Source: Oscillospiraceae bacterium (GTDB taxonomy: Bacteria > Bacillota > Clostridia > Oscillospirales > UBA929). Taken from it: a DNA stretch of 13,156 nucleotides. Every line of letters begins with the position of its first letter. The stretch's first letter is position 1. The translations under genes and the position numbers were made by a program. The notes under the pieces were generated by a model that worked only from the letters and a program-made list of their open reading frames with translations, had not been told where the DNA came from and searched no databases. Location: the NCBI GenBank assembly GCA_009784085.1, contig WRCJ01000045.1, positions 1 to 13,156 on the forward strand, given 5' to 3'. Positions 1 through 8,500 of this stretch are shown here, piece by piece.

Positions 1-854
1 GCGGCGCCCTTCTCGCTGAAAAACAGCGACAGGAGATAGATCATATCGGGCGGTTCGCAGATCAGATCCTTCTCTTGCAACATCTGGTCAACCGTGGCTA
101 ACAGCTTATCCGCGTCAATCTCCAGCATAGCGGCGGCTTTCTCTATCAATGTCTCGCGCTGGACGAAACAGTGACCGTCGCCGGAGAAATCGTTCAATAC
201 GTAGATAATTCCGCTTCGGCAACGGTAATGGCTCTCGCGATCGAAACCCATCTTCAGGGCGATTTGATCCGCTGTCTTGAATCCGACGCCCCAGATGTCG
301 TCCGCAAGCCGGTATGGGTTTTCCTTGACGGTGGCGATGCTGTCGTTGCCATACTTTTTGAATATTTTGAACGCATGCGTGGTGCTGACGCTGTGTTCTT
401 GCAGGAAAATCATGATGTTCTTGACTTCTTTTTGATCCGCCCATGCCTTTTTAACCATAGCGACCCGCTTGCTGCCGATGCCTTCTACCTCAATCAGTCT
501 GTCCGGTGCTTCCTCAATGACGGCCAGCGTGTCGGCGCCGAACTTCTCCACGATGCGCCGGGCAAATTTGGGGCCGACGCCCTTGATCATCCCCGAACCG
601 AGGTATTTCTCGATCCCGAGTATGGAGGCGGGAAGGGACTCCTTCCATTGCGCGGCAGAAAACTGGCGCCCATACCGCCGGTCTATCGTCCACTCGCCCA
701 GCATCGTGAGCACCGATCCGACATTGACAGCCGCCAGGTTCCCGACCACCGTCACAAGCTCATGGAACCCTTTGACCCGCGCCCGAAGGACGGTATAGCC
801 ATTGTCCTCGTTGACGTAGGTCACCCGCTCAACGATACAGCGCAAACGTTCCAT
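1..854 (-). CDS. recD2: RecD2-type (RecD-like) DNA helicase, N-terminal part, truncated by window edge
   Basis: The frame is open from an ATG at 854 to the left edge (284 residues; the family is usually 700-plus). Residues 1-60 are the N-terminal OB-like segment, starting MERLRCIVERVTYVNEDNGY, which is typical of RecD2 starts. Three helix-hairpin-helix-type segments follow: about 88-106 (GMIKGVGPKFARRIVEKFG), 120-138 (IEVEGIGSKR) and 181-204 (WGVGFKTADQIALKMGF). The Walker A, Walker B and SH3-like helicase parts would lie beyond the edge. RecD2 is a 5'-3' superfamily 1B helicase that acts in DNA repair and replication-fork maintenance in bacteria lacking RecBCD; the HhH region contacts DNA. 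I chose the start by match to the family N-terminus; the Shine-Dalgarno is weak (GGCGGAAG) and the frame stays open further upstream. The gene is divergent from the AAA ATPase gene and has its own candidate promoter. Confidence 0.92.
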   Translation of the reverse strand, partial: MERLRCIVERVTYVNEDNGYTVLRARVKGFHELVTVVGNLAAVNVGSVLTMLGEWTIDRRYGRQFSAAQWKESLPASILGIEKYLGSGMIKGVGPKFARRIVEKFGADTLAVIEEAPDRLIEVEGIGSKRVAMVKKAWADQKEVKNIMIFLQEHSVSTTHAFKIFKKYGNDSIATVKENPYRLADDIWGVGFKTADQIALKMGFDRESHYRCRSGIIYVLNDFSGDGHCFVQRETLIEKAAAMLEIDADKLLATVDQMLQEKDLICEPPDMIYLLSLFFSEKGA

Positions 855-954
855 TACGCTTCCGCCCCGCGCCTGTACGCTAAATCGGATGGCGCCCCTG
901 ATGCCCCTGGCGCCCCCAGCAGATCCCCCGTTTTCAAATTCCGCACCTCACCGC

Positions 955-970
955 AGTGGATCGATCCACT
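955..970. repeat. Perfect 16-bp palindrome in the recD2 leader
   Basis: AGTGGATCGATCCACT is identical to its reverse complement. It lies about 15-30 bp downstream of the -10 box predicted for recD2, so it would sit just after the transcription start. It could be an operator for a dimeric repressor. Its GATCCAC half also occurs in the repeat cluster at 1038-1065. Confidence 0.7.
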
Positions 971-984
971 TGTACTCGCGTACC

Positions 985-1013
985 ATTTTACATGAAAACA
1001 AGATAAAAAGCAA
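985..1013 (-). promoter_or_regulatory. Candidate sigma-70-type promoter for recD2
   Basis: Reading leftward, the -35 is TTGCTT (1013-1008), the spacer is 17 bp, and the -10 is TAAAAT (990-985). Spacing is ideal, with 4 of 6 matches to TTGACA and 5 of 6 to TATAAT. It would give a leader of about 120 nt before recD2. Predicted by eye only. Confidence 0.5.
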
Positions 1014-1086
1014 CGCTTTGGCGATCTGCGTGGTTGCGATCCACGTGTGGTGATCCACGTGTGGTGGTTCGCTTTGGTGGTCTGCG
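1014..1086. repeat. Nested direct-repeat cluster in the divergent promoter region
   Basis: Two perfect adjacent copies of GATCCACGTGTGGT (1038-1051 and 1052-1065) are bracketed by two near-identical 17-mers, CGCTTTGGCGATCTGCG (1014-1030) and CGCTTTGGTGGTCTGCG (1070-1086; 15 of 17 identical). A degenerate third copy of the inner unit (GATCTGCGTGGT) starts at 1023. The arrangement resembles iterated protein-binding sites upstream of the -35 box at 1108. No function can be assigned. Confidence 0.75.
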
Positions 1087-1107
1087 AGAATACTTTTTCC
1101 AACTCCC

Positions 1108-1136
1108 TTGATTTTCCTCTCGTATTCGAGTATAAT
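1108..1136 (+). promoter_or_regulatory. Strong sigma-70-type promoter for the AAA ATPase gene
   Basis: The -35 is TTGATT (1108-1113), followed by exactly 17 bp and a consensus -10, TATAAT (1131-1136). The start codon lies 40 bp downstream of the -10. The -10 overlaps one arm of the 1125-1161 inverted repeat, so a bound repressor could block it. Confidence 0.7.
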
Positions 1137-1167
1137 AAGGTTGTTACTGATAATACTCGAACGCGAG
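1119..1167. promoter_or_regulatory. Operator-like dyads around the -10 box: paired CTCG-N4-CGAG sites
   Basis: Two elements of the same form occur: CTCGTATTCGAG (1119-1130) and CTCGAACGCGAG (1156-1167), with centres 37 bp apart. In addition, TTCGAGTAT (1125-1133) and ATACTCGAA (1153-1161) form a perfect 9-bp inverted repeat. The left site abuts the -10 box and the right one overlaps the GAGGTG ribosome binding site (1165-1170). This suits repression of the ATPase gene by a looping or cooperative dimer. The regulator is unknown and is not encoded in the window. Confidence 0.5.
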
Positions 1168-1175
1168 GTGCTTGT

Positions 1176-2402
1176 ATGGGGTATATAAAAAGGGACATTG
1201 ACCCACTGGTCTTGGAAGTTGCGAAGAGTTACAGCGCGGTCATGATAACCGGTCCGCGGCAGGTCGGCAAGACGACTACGCTCAGAAACCTGTTGGGCGA
1301 AGGATGCCGGTTTGTTTCGCTGGACAGCAAAGAGAACCGGCAGCTTGCCCGGAACGATCCCGAGTTGTTTTTATCGCTCAATCCGCCCCCGGTGATTATC
1401 GATGAGATACAATACGCGCCTGAGTTGTTTCCGTATATTAAAATGGAAATTGATAACGGTGCCCCGCCGGGAAGCTACCTGATGACCGGATCGCAGATGT
1501 ATCACCTGATGAAACTGGCTGGGGAATCCCTTGCCGGGCGCGCCGCTATTCTGCGCATGTCGGGGCTTTCGCAGCATGAAATCCACGGCAGCGGCGAATG
1601 CCTGCCGTTTGCCGTGAGCTTGGACTGCCTGCAAAAACGCGCGGGGTACGGCAAACCTACCGATGTACTCGGACAGTTCGAGCGCATCTGGAACGGCTCC
1701 CTGCCAGCCCATATCAGCGGGAAGCATGAAAACCGTGACATTTTTTACAGCAGTTATATCGATTCCTATATCGACCGCGACATAAAAGACATGGTTGATT
1801 TGAAAGATGACTACTTATTCCGTGACTTTGTACGCGCCGCCGCTTGCCGCGCGGGGGAAATGTTGAACATACACGCCATTGGATCGGATGTGGGCGTTTC
1901 GGATGAAACGGCAAAAATGTGGCTAGGCCATATGGAAAAGTCGGGAGTTATCTTTTATTTACGTCCGTTTTCCAACAATCTGCTGAACCGCACTATCAAA
2001 AAGACACCTAAGCTGTATTTTTTCGATACGGGCTTAGTGGCATATTTAACAAAATACTCGTCACCCGAAATACTGATGAACGGCGCGATAAACGGCGCGA
2101 TTCTCGAAAACTATGTAGTGTCTGAACTAATAAAAACCTACACAAACAACGGGCTTCCCTATTACGCGCACTATTACCGAGACATTGACAGAAAAGAAGT
2201 GGATATCGTTTTGGAAAGCGACGGAGAAATCCACCCAATTGAAATCAAAAAAACCGCTTCACCGCCCACGGGGCTCGCGAACGTGTTCAAGGTGCTGGAC
2301 AAAGCGAGCGTACCCAGGGGGACGGGCGCCGTGATTTGCACAAAGAGAGAATTATCTGCGCTTGATAAGGATACGATGATCGTGCCTGTTTGGGCGATAT
2401 GA
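1176..2402 (+). CDS. AAA-family ATPase with C-terminal DUF4143 domain
   Basis: 408 residues from the ATG at 1176, chosen because GAGGTG lies 5 nt upstream and the protein then starts MGYIKRDIDPLVLE, typical of this family. Longer in-frame starts would lie upstream of the promoter. Walker A is GPRQVGKT (26-33), Walker B VIIDEIQ (73-79), and a sensor-like MTGSQ is at 103-107. The DUF4143 part follows (about 190-408), with a winged-helix-like stretch (235-260, VSDETAKMWLGHMEKSGV) and a PD-(D/E)xK-like signature: E311, D343 (KEVDIVLE) and E356-I-K358. These proteins are widespread in bacteria and archaea, often in variable gene regions; their role is not firmly known, and a DNA-related ATPase/nuclease-like activity is only suggested. 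The gene is visibly more A+T-rich than its flanks, faces the large operon, and has its own promoter and terminator, so it looks like an independently acquired unit. Confidence 0.9.
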   Translation: MGYIKRDIDPLVLEVAKSYSAVMITGPRQVGKTTTLRNLLGEGCRFVSLDSKENRQLARNDPELFLSLNPPPVIIDEIQYAPELFPYIKMEIDNGAPPGSYLMTGSQMYHLMKLAGESLAGRAAILRMSGLSQHEIHGSGECLPFAVSLDCLQKRAGYGKPTDVLGQFERIWNGSLPAHISGKHENRDIFYSSYIDSYIDRDIKDMVDLKDDYLFRDFVRAAACRAGEMLNIHAIGSDVGVSDETAKMWLGHMEKSGVIFYLRPFSNNLLNRTIKKTPKLYFFDTGLVAYLTKYSSPEILMNGAINGAILENYVVSELIKTYTNNGLPYYAHYYRDIDRKEVDIVLESDGEIHPIEIKKTASPPTGLANVFKVLDKASVPRGTGAVICTKRELSALDKDTMIVPVWAI

Positions 2403-2512
2403 TCAATATGGTTGTGATGGTACTTTCTTCTGATCGCATAGTTCCCTTACCAAGCGCGGCCAGCCTTCGCCTACAACGTGTCGTTCTTCGGGGCAATCTC
2501 TTCATAATAAGT

Positions 2513-2553
2513 AACAGGCAGACCGTTTTTCGCGATCTGCCTGTTTTGTTTAG
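2513..2553 (+). terminator. Rho-independent terminator downstream of the AAA ATPase gene
   Basis: AACAGGCAGA (2513-2522) and TCTGCCTGTT (2536-2545) form a perfect 10-bp stem with a 13-nt loop, followed by a T-rich run (TTGTTTAG). It lies 110 nt after the ATPase stop and 26 nt after the stop of the convergent giant gene. On the minus strand the tail (ACTTATTATG) is less T-rich, so termination of the big operon here is possible but weaker. Confidence 0.8.
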
Positions 2554-2578
2554 TCGTCAAGTTGTTATGGCAGGCGTG

Positions 2579-5500
2579 TCAAGCCGGTTCCGCTTTTTTT
2601 GCGCTCACCTTTTGCGTCCCAATCTCTGCCGCCGCCCCTACCTCTGCCGCCGATTCCTCCTCTTCTTCCTCTTCCTCTTTCCGCCTTTTTTTGAAGATCA
2701 GGAAGAACCAGAGCAGTCCCGAGACGAGGCAGAGCCCCGCAATGCTCCCGTAGAACAACGGTTTGTTGGCGTAGAAGATGACGATGCCGCTGATGGAGAC
2801 GGTCACGTTCTCATACGACGTCTCATTGAGGTTGGTGTCTCCCGTTTCGTTTTGCGCGTAGTCGTCACATCGGATCGTGACGTTCAGGTCCAGCCCCGGG
2901 GGCACCGTGAAGACAAGCTTGCCCCCGCCATCTTTCAGCGCGTCATGGAGGTCTTTCCCGGAGAGGTCCAGCCGCGTCGCGATGTCGTTGCCGTCCCCGT
3001 CCTGCAACAATTTGCCGCCGCTGTCGGTGATGACGACCTTAATGCTTCTCAGGCGCCCGCCGTCGTCCTTCGGGATGACCGTCACGGTTTGTGTTTCCAC
3101 CTGGTACCGCCCGTTGCTCATCAGCCCGGAGACCGTGAGTGTCGGCTCTTTCCTGTCCACGACAAAATTGAGTTCGCAACTCTCGATATCGCTGTAGGCG
3201 ACGTTGCCCGCCTTATCCGTCGAAGACACCACGACGGCGTACAAGCCTTCCTCTCGGCACAGGGATTTGTCGATGGTGTAGGTGTAGTGGCGCCAACGTC
3301 CGTCCCCTCCGGTCATTTCCACGGTGTAGCCGGCGCCCTCCCGGAGCTCCGTACCGTTGAGCGTGACTTTGTGGGACGTGATTTCCTCTACATTGGTCTC
3401 GAATATGACGATGTCATGATAGACTTCCTGCACATAGTATATGTCGGCCATATTGTCCGTATCCTCGCCCAGCGCGAAGCTGGATCCGCGGCGATTGACC
3501 GAGAATTCCGCCAGCGATGTCTCGACGCCGCCTGCATCGGTGAATGTGATGACTTCGTTTTTGTTGCCCGACATGTCGGTCGCCGAGCAGGTGAGCGAAT
3601 AGATGCCGTCGGCTTCCAGGTTTTCGAACGTGTAGGCGCATGTATCTCGATCGGGTCCGATGGTTTCCATTGGGGGGGCGGGGATGCTGATTTTCTGGAA
3701 GGCGCCGTTTTCGTCCCGCGTGACGGCGTTCAGCGACACGGTGAAGCTGGCCGGATCCAGGTTGGTGTCGTTGGCTATGAGCGTAAACCCGATGGTTACC
3801 CCGTTGTTGGCCGACTCGTGGGCGATGCCGGTCGCCGCAATCTCGGGCTTTTCGGTATCGATGGTCAGCTGTCCGGAGGTGTAGTCCGCCATGGGATTGC
3901 CGGAGCGATCCTTGTAGGTGATGGAAACGGCGTAGTCCCCGTCCCCGGCAATGGTGAAGGTCCCCACGTGGGTATCGGGGCTAACGTCGGTCCAGCGCAC
4001 AACCGCCGGGAGCGGCGCCCCTCCCCGTTTCCCGACCAAGATGGCCATGTCCTCCTGGAAGAAGTTGGCTTCGCCCACCTCCACCGTGGCCTGGATATCG
4101 CCGGCGTAGTAGGACACGCCATCCACGTCCCGGACTGGCAGATTGTAGGAAATGGTCGCATGCGGCGCGATGTCGTCCACCACCAGCCGCCTGTCTTCCT
4201 TGCGCTCGGTTTGGTTGCCCGAGCGATCCGCCGCGGTGACGCTCACCGTGCCATTGAATTGCCGCCCATCCGACAACGCCGCCCTGGGGACGGTAAAGAC
4301 CGCCGTTGCGGTTCTCCCGCCATTGGCGTAGCGGATCTCGGCGTTGGAGATGGCGTTGTTCAGTAGCTCCGCGTTGATGTCGGAGACGCCGGCAGCCCTG
4401 TGGCAATGGTAGACAAAACCGTCCACGCCGGATGTATCGTCCTCGGTCGTGACCGTGACGGTCACCGGGGCGTTGTAATAGAGGATAGAGGCAACGGAAG
4501 CGGGGGTAGCGGAAGCGGATTCCTGCAAGCTGGGGCTGTAGGAGACGACGGGCACCGACGGGGGTGTGGTATCCACGGTAAAGGCGTCCCCGTGGTACGG
4601 CGCGATTTTCCGCAACGCCATATCCTGGTAGTCAATACGGAACGTGTAATTGGCGTCGGAGGCGTAGGTAATGGTTGCGGTGTAGCGATCCCCGACCCGG
4701 GTCCAGGAATCGCGGCTTCTCAGGTGGGCCGTTAAGAACCTGACCAAGGATTCCGCCACATCCCTGCCGGCCACGTCTTGGGCGGTGATGGCGGCGGCCA
4801 CGTCTTCTGCGCGGAAGTTGTGCTCGGTGATCGTGATGGTGGCCGTCTGCGCGGCGTCGTAATACTGGGCCCGGGCGGCGCCATCGGTCTGCCGCGCACC
4901 CTCGGAGATGACGCGACGCGGGGCATAGGAGACCGATATCACCGGATCGATCGTGTCGATCGTGATCCTCTCGGAGGTGTAGGAGGTCATCTTGTTGCTA
5001 GAACGATCCGTATAGGCTATCGTGATGATATAGTCGCCGTCGCCGCTAAGCGCGACTTTGCCCGTGTGATCGTCCCCGCTATGCGCCCAGGCGACCGTGT
5101 ATGGGTTTCCATTGACCTGGACCGCGACATCCTCGGCGTAGAAGTTAGCCTCGTGAATCTTGATGGTGGCGGCCATGCTGCCATCGTAATAATAGGAGAG
5201 CCCTGCGGCGCCCCGGAAGGCCATCTCGCCGGTGTCCGCCGTCACCGTCGCCAGATCGCTTTGCCGCGCGATTTGCCTGGGCGGGGGGAACGCGATGGTA
5301 CCCGTCGGCGCAATCGTGTCCACCACCAAGGTGTTGCGGCCGCTATCGTCATAAACGCCGCTCACATTGCCGGCCCGGTCTGTCGCCGTGAAGGAGATGC
5401 CGCCGCGATACTGGGCGGCTTCGTCCGCGGAAAGCGTGAAGGACGCGGAGGTGGTTTGGCCGCCGCCCGGCGCGATATCAATCTGGCCCGATTCAGTCAG

Positions 5501-8500
5501 GAGATTGTTGACGCTCGCGCCCGCTTCCCGGGTGTAGGTCCACGCGAAAGACGACACGCCGGAGATCCCGTCGTCGGCGCGGAGGGTCACCTCCACGCTG
5601 GGGTTATAGTAGCCGAACGTGATCGCTTGGAGAATCCGCTCCAGCAGGGGGGTCGAATAGGAGATCGACAGGTTGGCCGGCGCCGCCCGATCCACGACAA
5701 AGCTCTCGGACGTGTAGGCCCGCAGGGGGTTCCCGGCGAGATCCCGGTAGTTGAGCGTGAACTGGTAGTGCGCGTCCGTGCGGAAGGTCACATCCGCCCG
5801 CCAGACATGGCCTGTACCGTCCACCTGCGTCCATGCGTCCCATGATTGTAGCCTCCTGCCCATGGCGCTCTCGTCGAACCCGGCCATGGCATGGCCTGAC
5901 ACATCCCGTGCTTCAACCGCGAACTCGATTTCCAAGGGGCGGAAATTCCTATCTGTGACAACGATGGTGGCAGTTCTGTCGCCCATATAGTAGCCAGCGG
6001 CGTCAGAGGTGGCCGGGTCGAAGCGGATGTCGGCCGTGGGCGCCGTGGTATCGATGGTAATCACATTGGATGTATAGAGGTAGCGTCCGGATTTCGCGTC
6101 AAACTCCCCGGGCGCCTCCCAGCGCATATCGTTTTGGGAGCGGTCCTTGTATGCTACCGTGACAACATAGTCGCCGTCGATGCCCCCCTGGCCGCCCGCG
6201 CTTTGGTTGCCGGCGCCTTGGTCGCCGCCCAGCGTGAAGGCGAGCCTCCATTTGCCCCCGCCCAGGGAAACCCAGTCCCCCGCGCCAAAGGGCAGCGCGT
6301 AGTCGCTGGTGACGCCGTCTCGTGTCTTGGTCGCCGTAATGCGGATGTCATCCGCGTCATGCGCCTGGGATTGTATACCGCTGTTGGGATAGAAGTTGGC
6401 GTCCGTCACTTCGATGGTGGCGGTGACCGCGCCGTCGTAGATCAGCCGCGTGGTACCGTCCGAGTCCGGGCGGCTCACCGTGTCTTTGGCGGCGCCGGGT
6501 TTGACCCGGTTCTTGGGCGCCGTGTCCGGCCCCTTGCCGCTGTAGGCAATCGTCACGGCGGGCGCGATGGTATCCAGCACAATGACGTGGTTGTTTTTGT
6601 CGTCGTAGACGCCGCTCTCGTTACCGGCCCTGTCGGTGGCGGTGAAGGAGACGCTGCCGCAATATTGCGCCCCGTCCGCGCCGGGCAGCGTAAACTGCGC
6701 CGTGTAGGCGGCGGTCTCGCCCACGCGCGTGGCGGGGACGGTGCCGCTTTCCGCGCCGACGTTGATGGGATCGGCGCCCGGCGCCACGATATAGTTCCAA
6801 TCAAAGTATTCCACGCCGGAAGTCATATCGTCGGCCGTTAAGGTCACGGTCAAATCGGGGTTGAAGTATAGCAAACCCATCGTGAGGGTTTCGATGGCCT
6901 TGAGGATCCATGGTTGCGAGGACGAATAGCTGACGCGCAGGTTTTCGGGCGGGATGTGATCGACGGTGAAACGCCCGGATGTGTAGGTTTTGGCGGCGTG
7001 GCCGGCCAGGCTCCGATAGTCCAAGGATAGTTCGTAGTTCGCGTCCTCGGAGAAAGTTACCTTCGCCTGCCATACGCCTTTCCCGACGCGTTCCCATGCG
7101 CCCCAGGAGCGTAGCCGATCCAACCGCGCCCATGTCTCCTGGTAGCCCGCCGCCTGGTTGCCCAATAGATCGTCCATTTTCAACAGGAACGTCAAGCCTG
7201 ACGGATGGAAGAGGCTGTCCGTCACTTGTATGGTCGCCGTCCTGTCGCGCCCAAACACATTCTCGTTCGCCGGCACGCCCGAGATGTCGAAGGAGACGCC
7301 GATAGCGGGCGTGGAGGTGTCTATGGTCAGCAGGTTGGACTCGTAAAAATATTCGCCCGATTTGCCCCTATATTCATCGTCAGCCGACCATAACGCATTG
7401 TTTTGCGAGCGATCCCTCATGGCGACGCTCACGAAATAGTCGCCGTCTTCTTCCAGCAAGAAGGAGAGCGTCCAGGTGTCGCCGACACCCCGGATCCAGT
7501 CCGATTTCGTGTAGCTAAGCGGGTAATCCGCCGTCGCGCCACCCCATGCCCTGGTCACGGCAATCGTGATATCGTCCTCTTGGTAGTCCGCGCCGCCGGG
7601 GTTGTCGTTGGGGTAGAAGTTCGCGTCGGTAATCTTGACGGTGGCCGTGACAGGGCCGCCGTAAATAAAGCGCGTGCCGGCATCCGCCGTGTTTACCGGG
7701 TCATTTCTCTCCCCGGCGACCTTTCTTGCCGTCGGGCCGCTGAAGGAAATCTCCATTTCCGGCGCGATGCTATCCACGATCAACAGGGCGTCGCCGTCGT
7801 ATTTGCCCTCATTCCCGGCCTCGTCGACGGCGACAAAGGAGATGATTCCCTTATATTGCGCCGCGTCCGATGCGTTCAGTGTGAAGGAGGCGCTGTAGGT
7901 GTTGGTCTCGGGGTTCCGCTCCGCCTCGGCGACGCCGCTTTCTTTCGCGACATTAGCGTTGCTGGCGTCGGGATCCCGCTGATATGACCAGGCAAAACGC
8001 GCCACGCCCGATGTGGCGTCATGGGCCGTCATGGTCACGACCACGGAGGGATTGTAGTATCCGAGCGTGATCATATTGACGACCTTCTCTATCCAAGGGG
8101 TGGAATAGGAAATAGTCAGGTTATCCGGCGCCGTCCGGTCGATCTGGTATTTTTCATCGACCGATAGGAGCGATGTGGCGCCGCCCTGGCTGTCGCGCAG
8201 GTAGAACGACACGTTTGACAATATGCTTTCCGCGGAGAGCGACAGCGTCGGCTCCCAGTCGATCCCATTCATGGAGATCTTGTCAAAGGTGCTCACCGAT
8301 CCCTCGGAGGTGTCATGGAGGGGCGTGATGACAAAGTCGTCTTGGGAAAACCAGCCGTTTTCGCCGTCCGGCTCGCTCACGGTATAATGGACGCCCCTGA
8401 CCGGCGCGACCTGCTGTATGGTCAGGTCCCCTGGTTTGCAGATGAGGGTGTAGTTGCCGCCTACCGCCCCGCCGGCCAACACAATGGCATCTTGGTATAC

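Larger units (their letters stand above)
855..1175. other. Divergent intergenic regulatory region between recD2 and the AAA ATPase gene
   Basis: This 321-bp stretch holds no convincing gene. It contains a leftward promoter for recD2 (985-1013), a perfect palindrome in the presumed recD2 leader (955-970), a nested direct-repeat cluster (1014-1086), a rightward promoter (1108-1136), and a dyad-rich operator-like region (1119-1167). The part nearest recD2 (855-950) is G+C-rich and carries two GGCGCC palindromes (891-896 and 909-914) with a GCCCCTG direct repeat (894-900 and 903-909). A 27-codon TTG-start frame (854-937, minus) ends in a TAATG overlap with recD2 but has no other support. Confidence 0.75.

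Noticed and set aside
854..937. 27-codon minus-strand frame with TTG start, ending in TAATG overlap with recD2
   Set aside because: It has a plausible GAGGTG upstream and could be a coupled leader peptide, but it is Gly/Ala-rich, short and has no other support.
945..986. 12-codon minus-strand frame (MVREYKWIDPLR) before recD2
   Set aside because: Its ATG overlaps the predicted -10 box, so it would probably not be on the transcript.
115..995. Open frames on both strands over the recD2 gene
   Set aside because: The recD2 frame (854 down to 1) shows clear OB and helix-hairpin-helix features. The others are Arg/His- or Pro/Asp-rich shadows without family resemblance.
1047..1175. GTG start 43 codons upstream for the AAA ATPase
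   Set aside because: It would begin upstream of the consensus promoter and inside the repeat cluster. The ATG at 1176 has a ribosome binding site and matches the family start.
2390..4366. Long plus-strand open frame (658 codons) opposite the giant gene
   Set aside because: It lies antisense to clear Ig-like coding sequence, starts at the end of the ATPase gene, runs through the terminator hairpin, is dominated by Arg/Gly/Val/Asp and has no recognisable domain. Long antisense frames are expected in G+C-rich genes; several others opposite this gene were dropped for the same reason.
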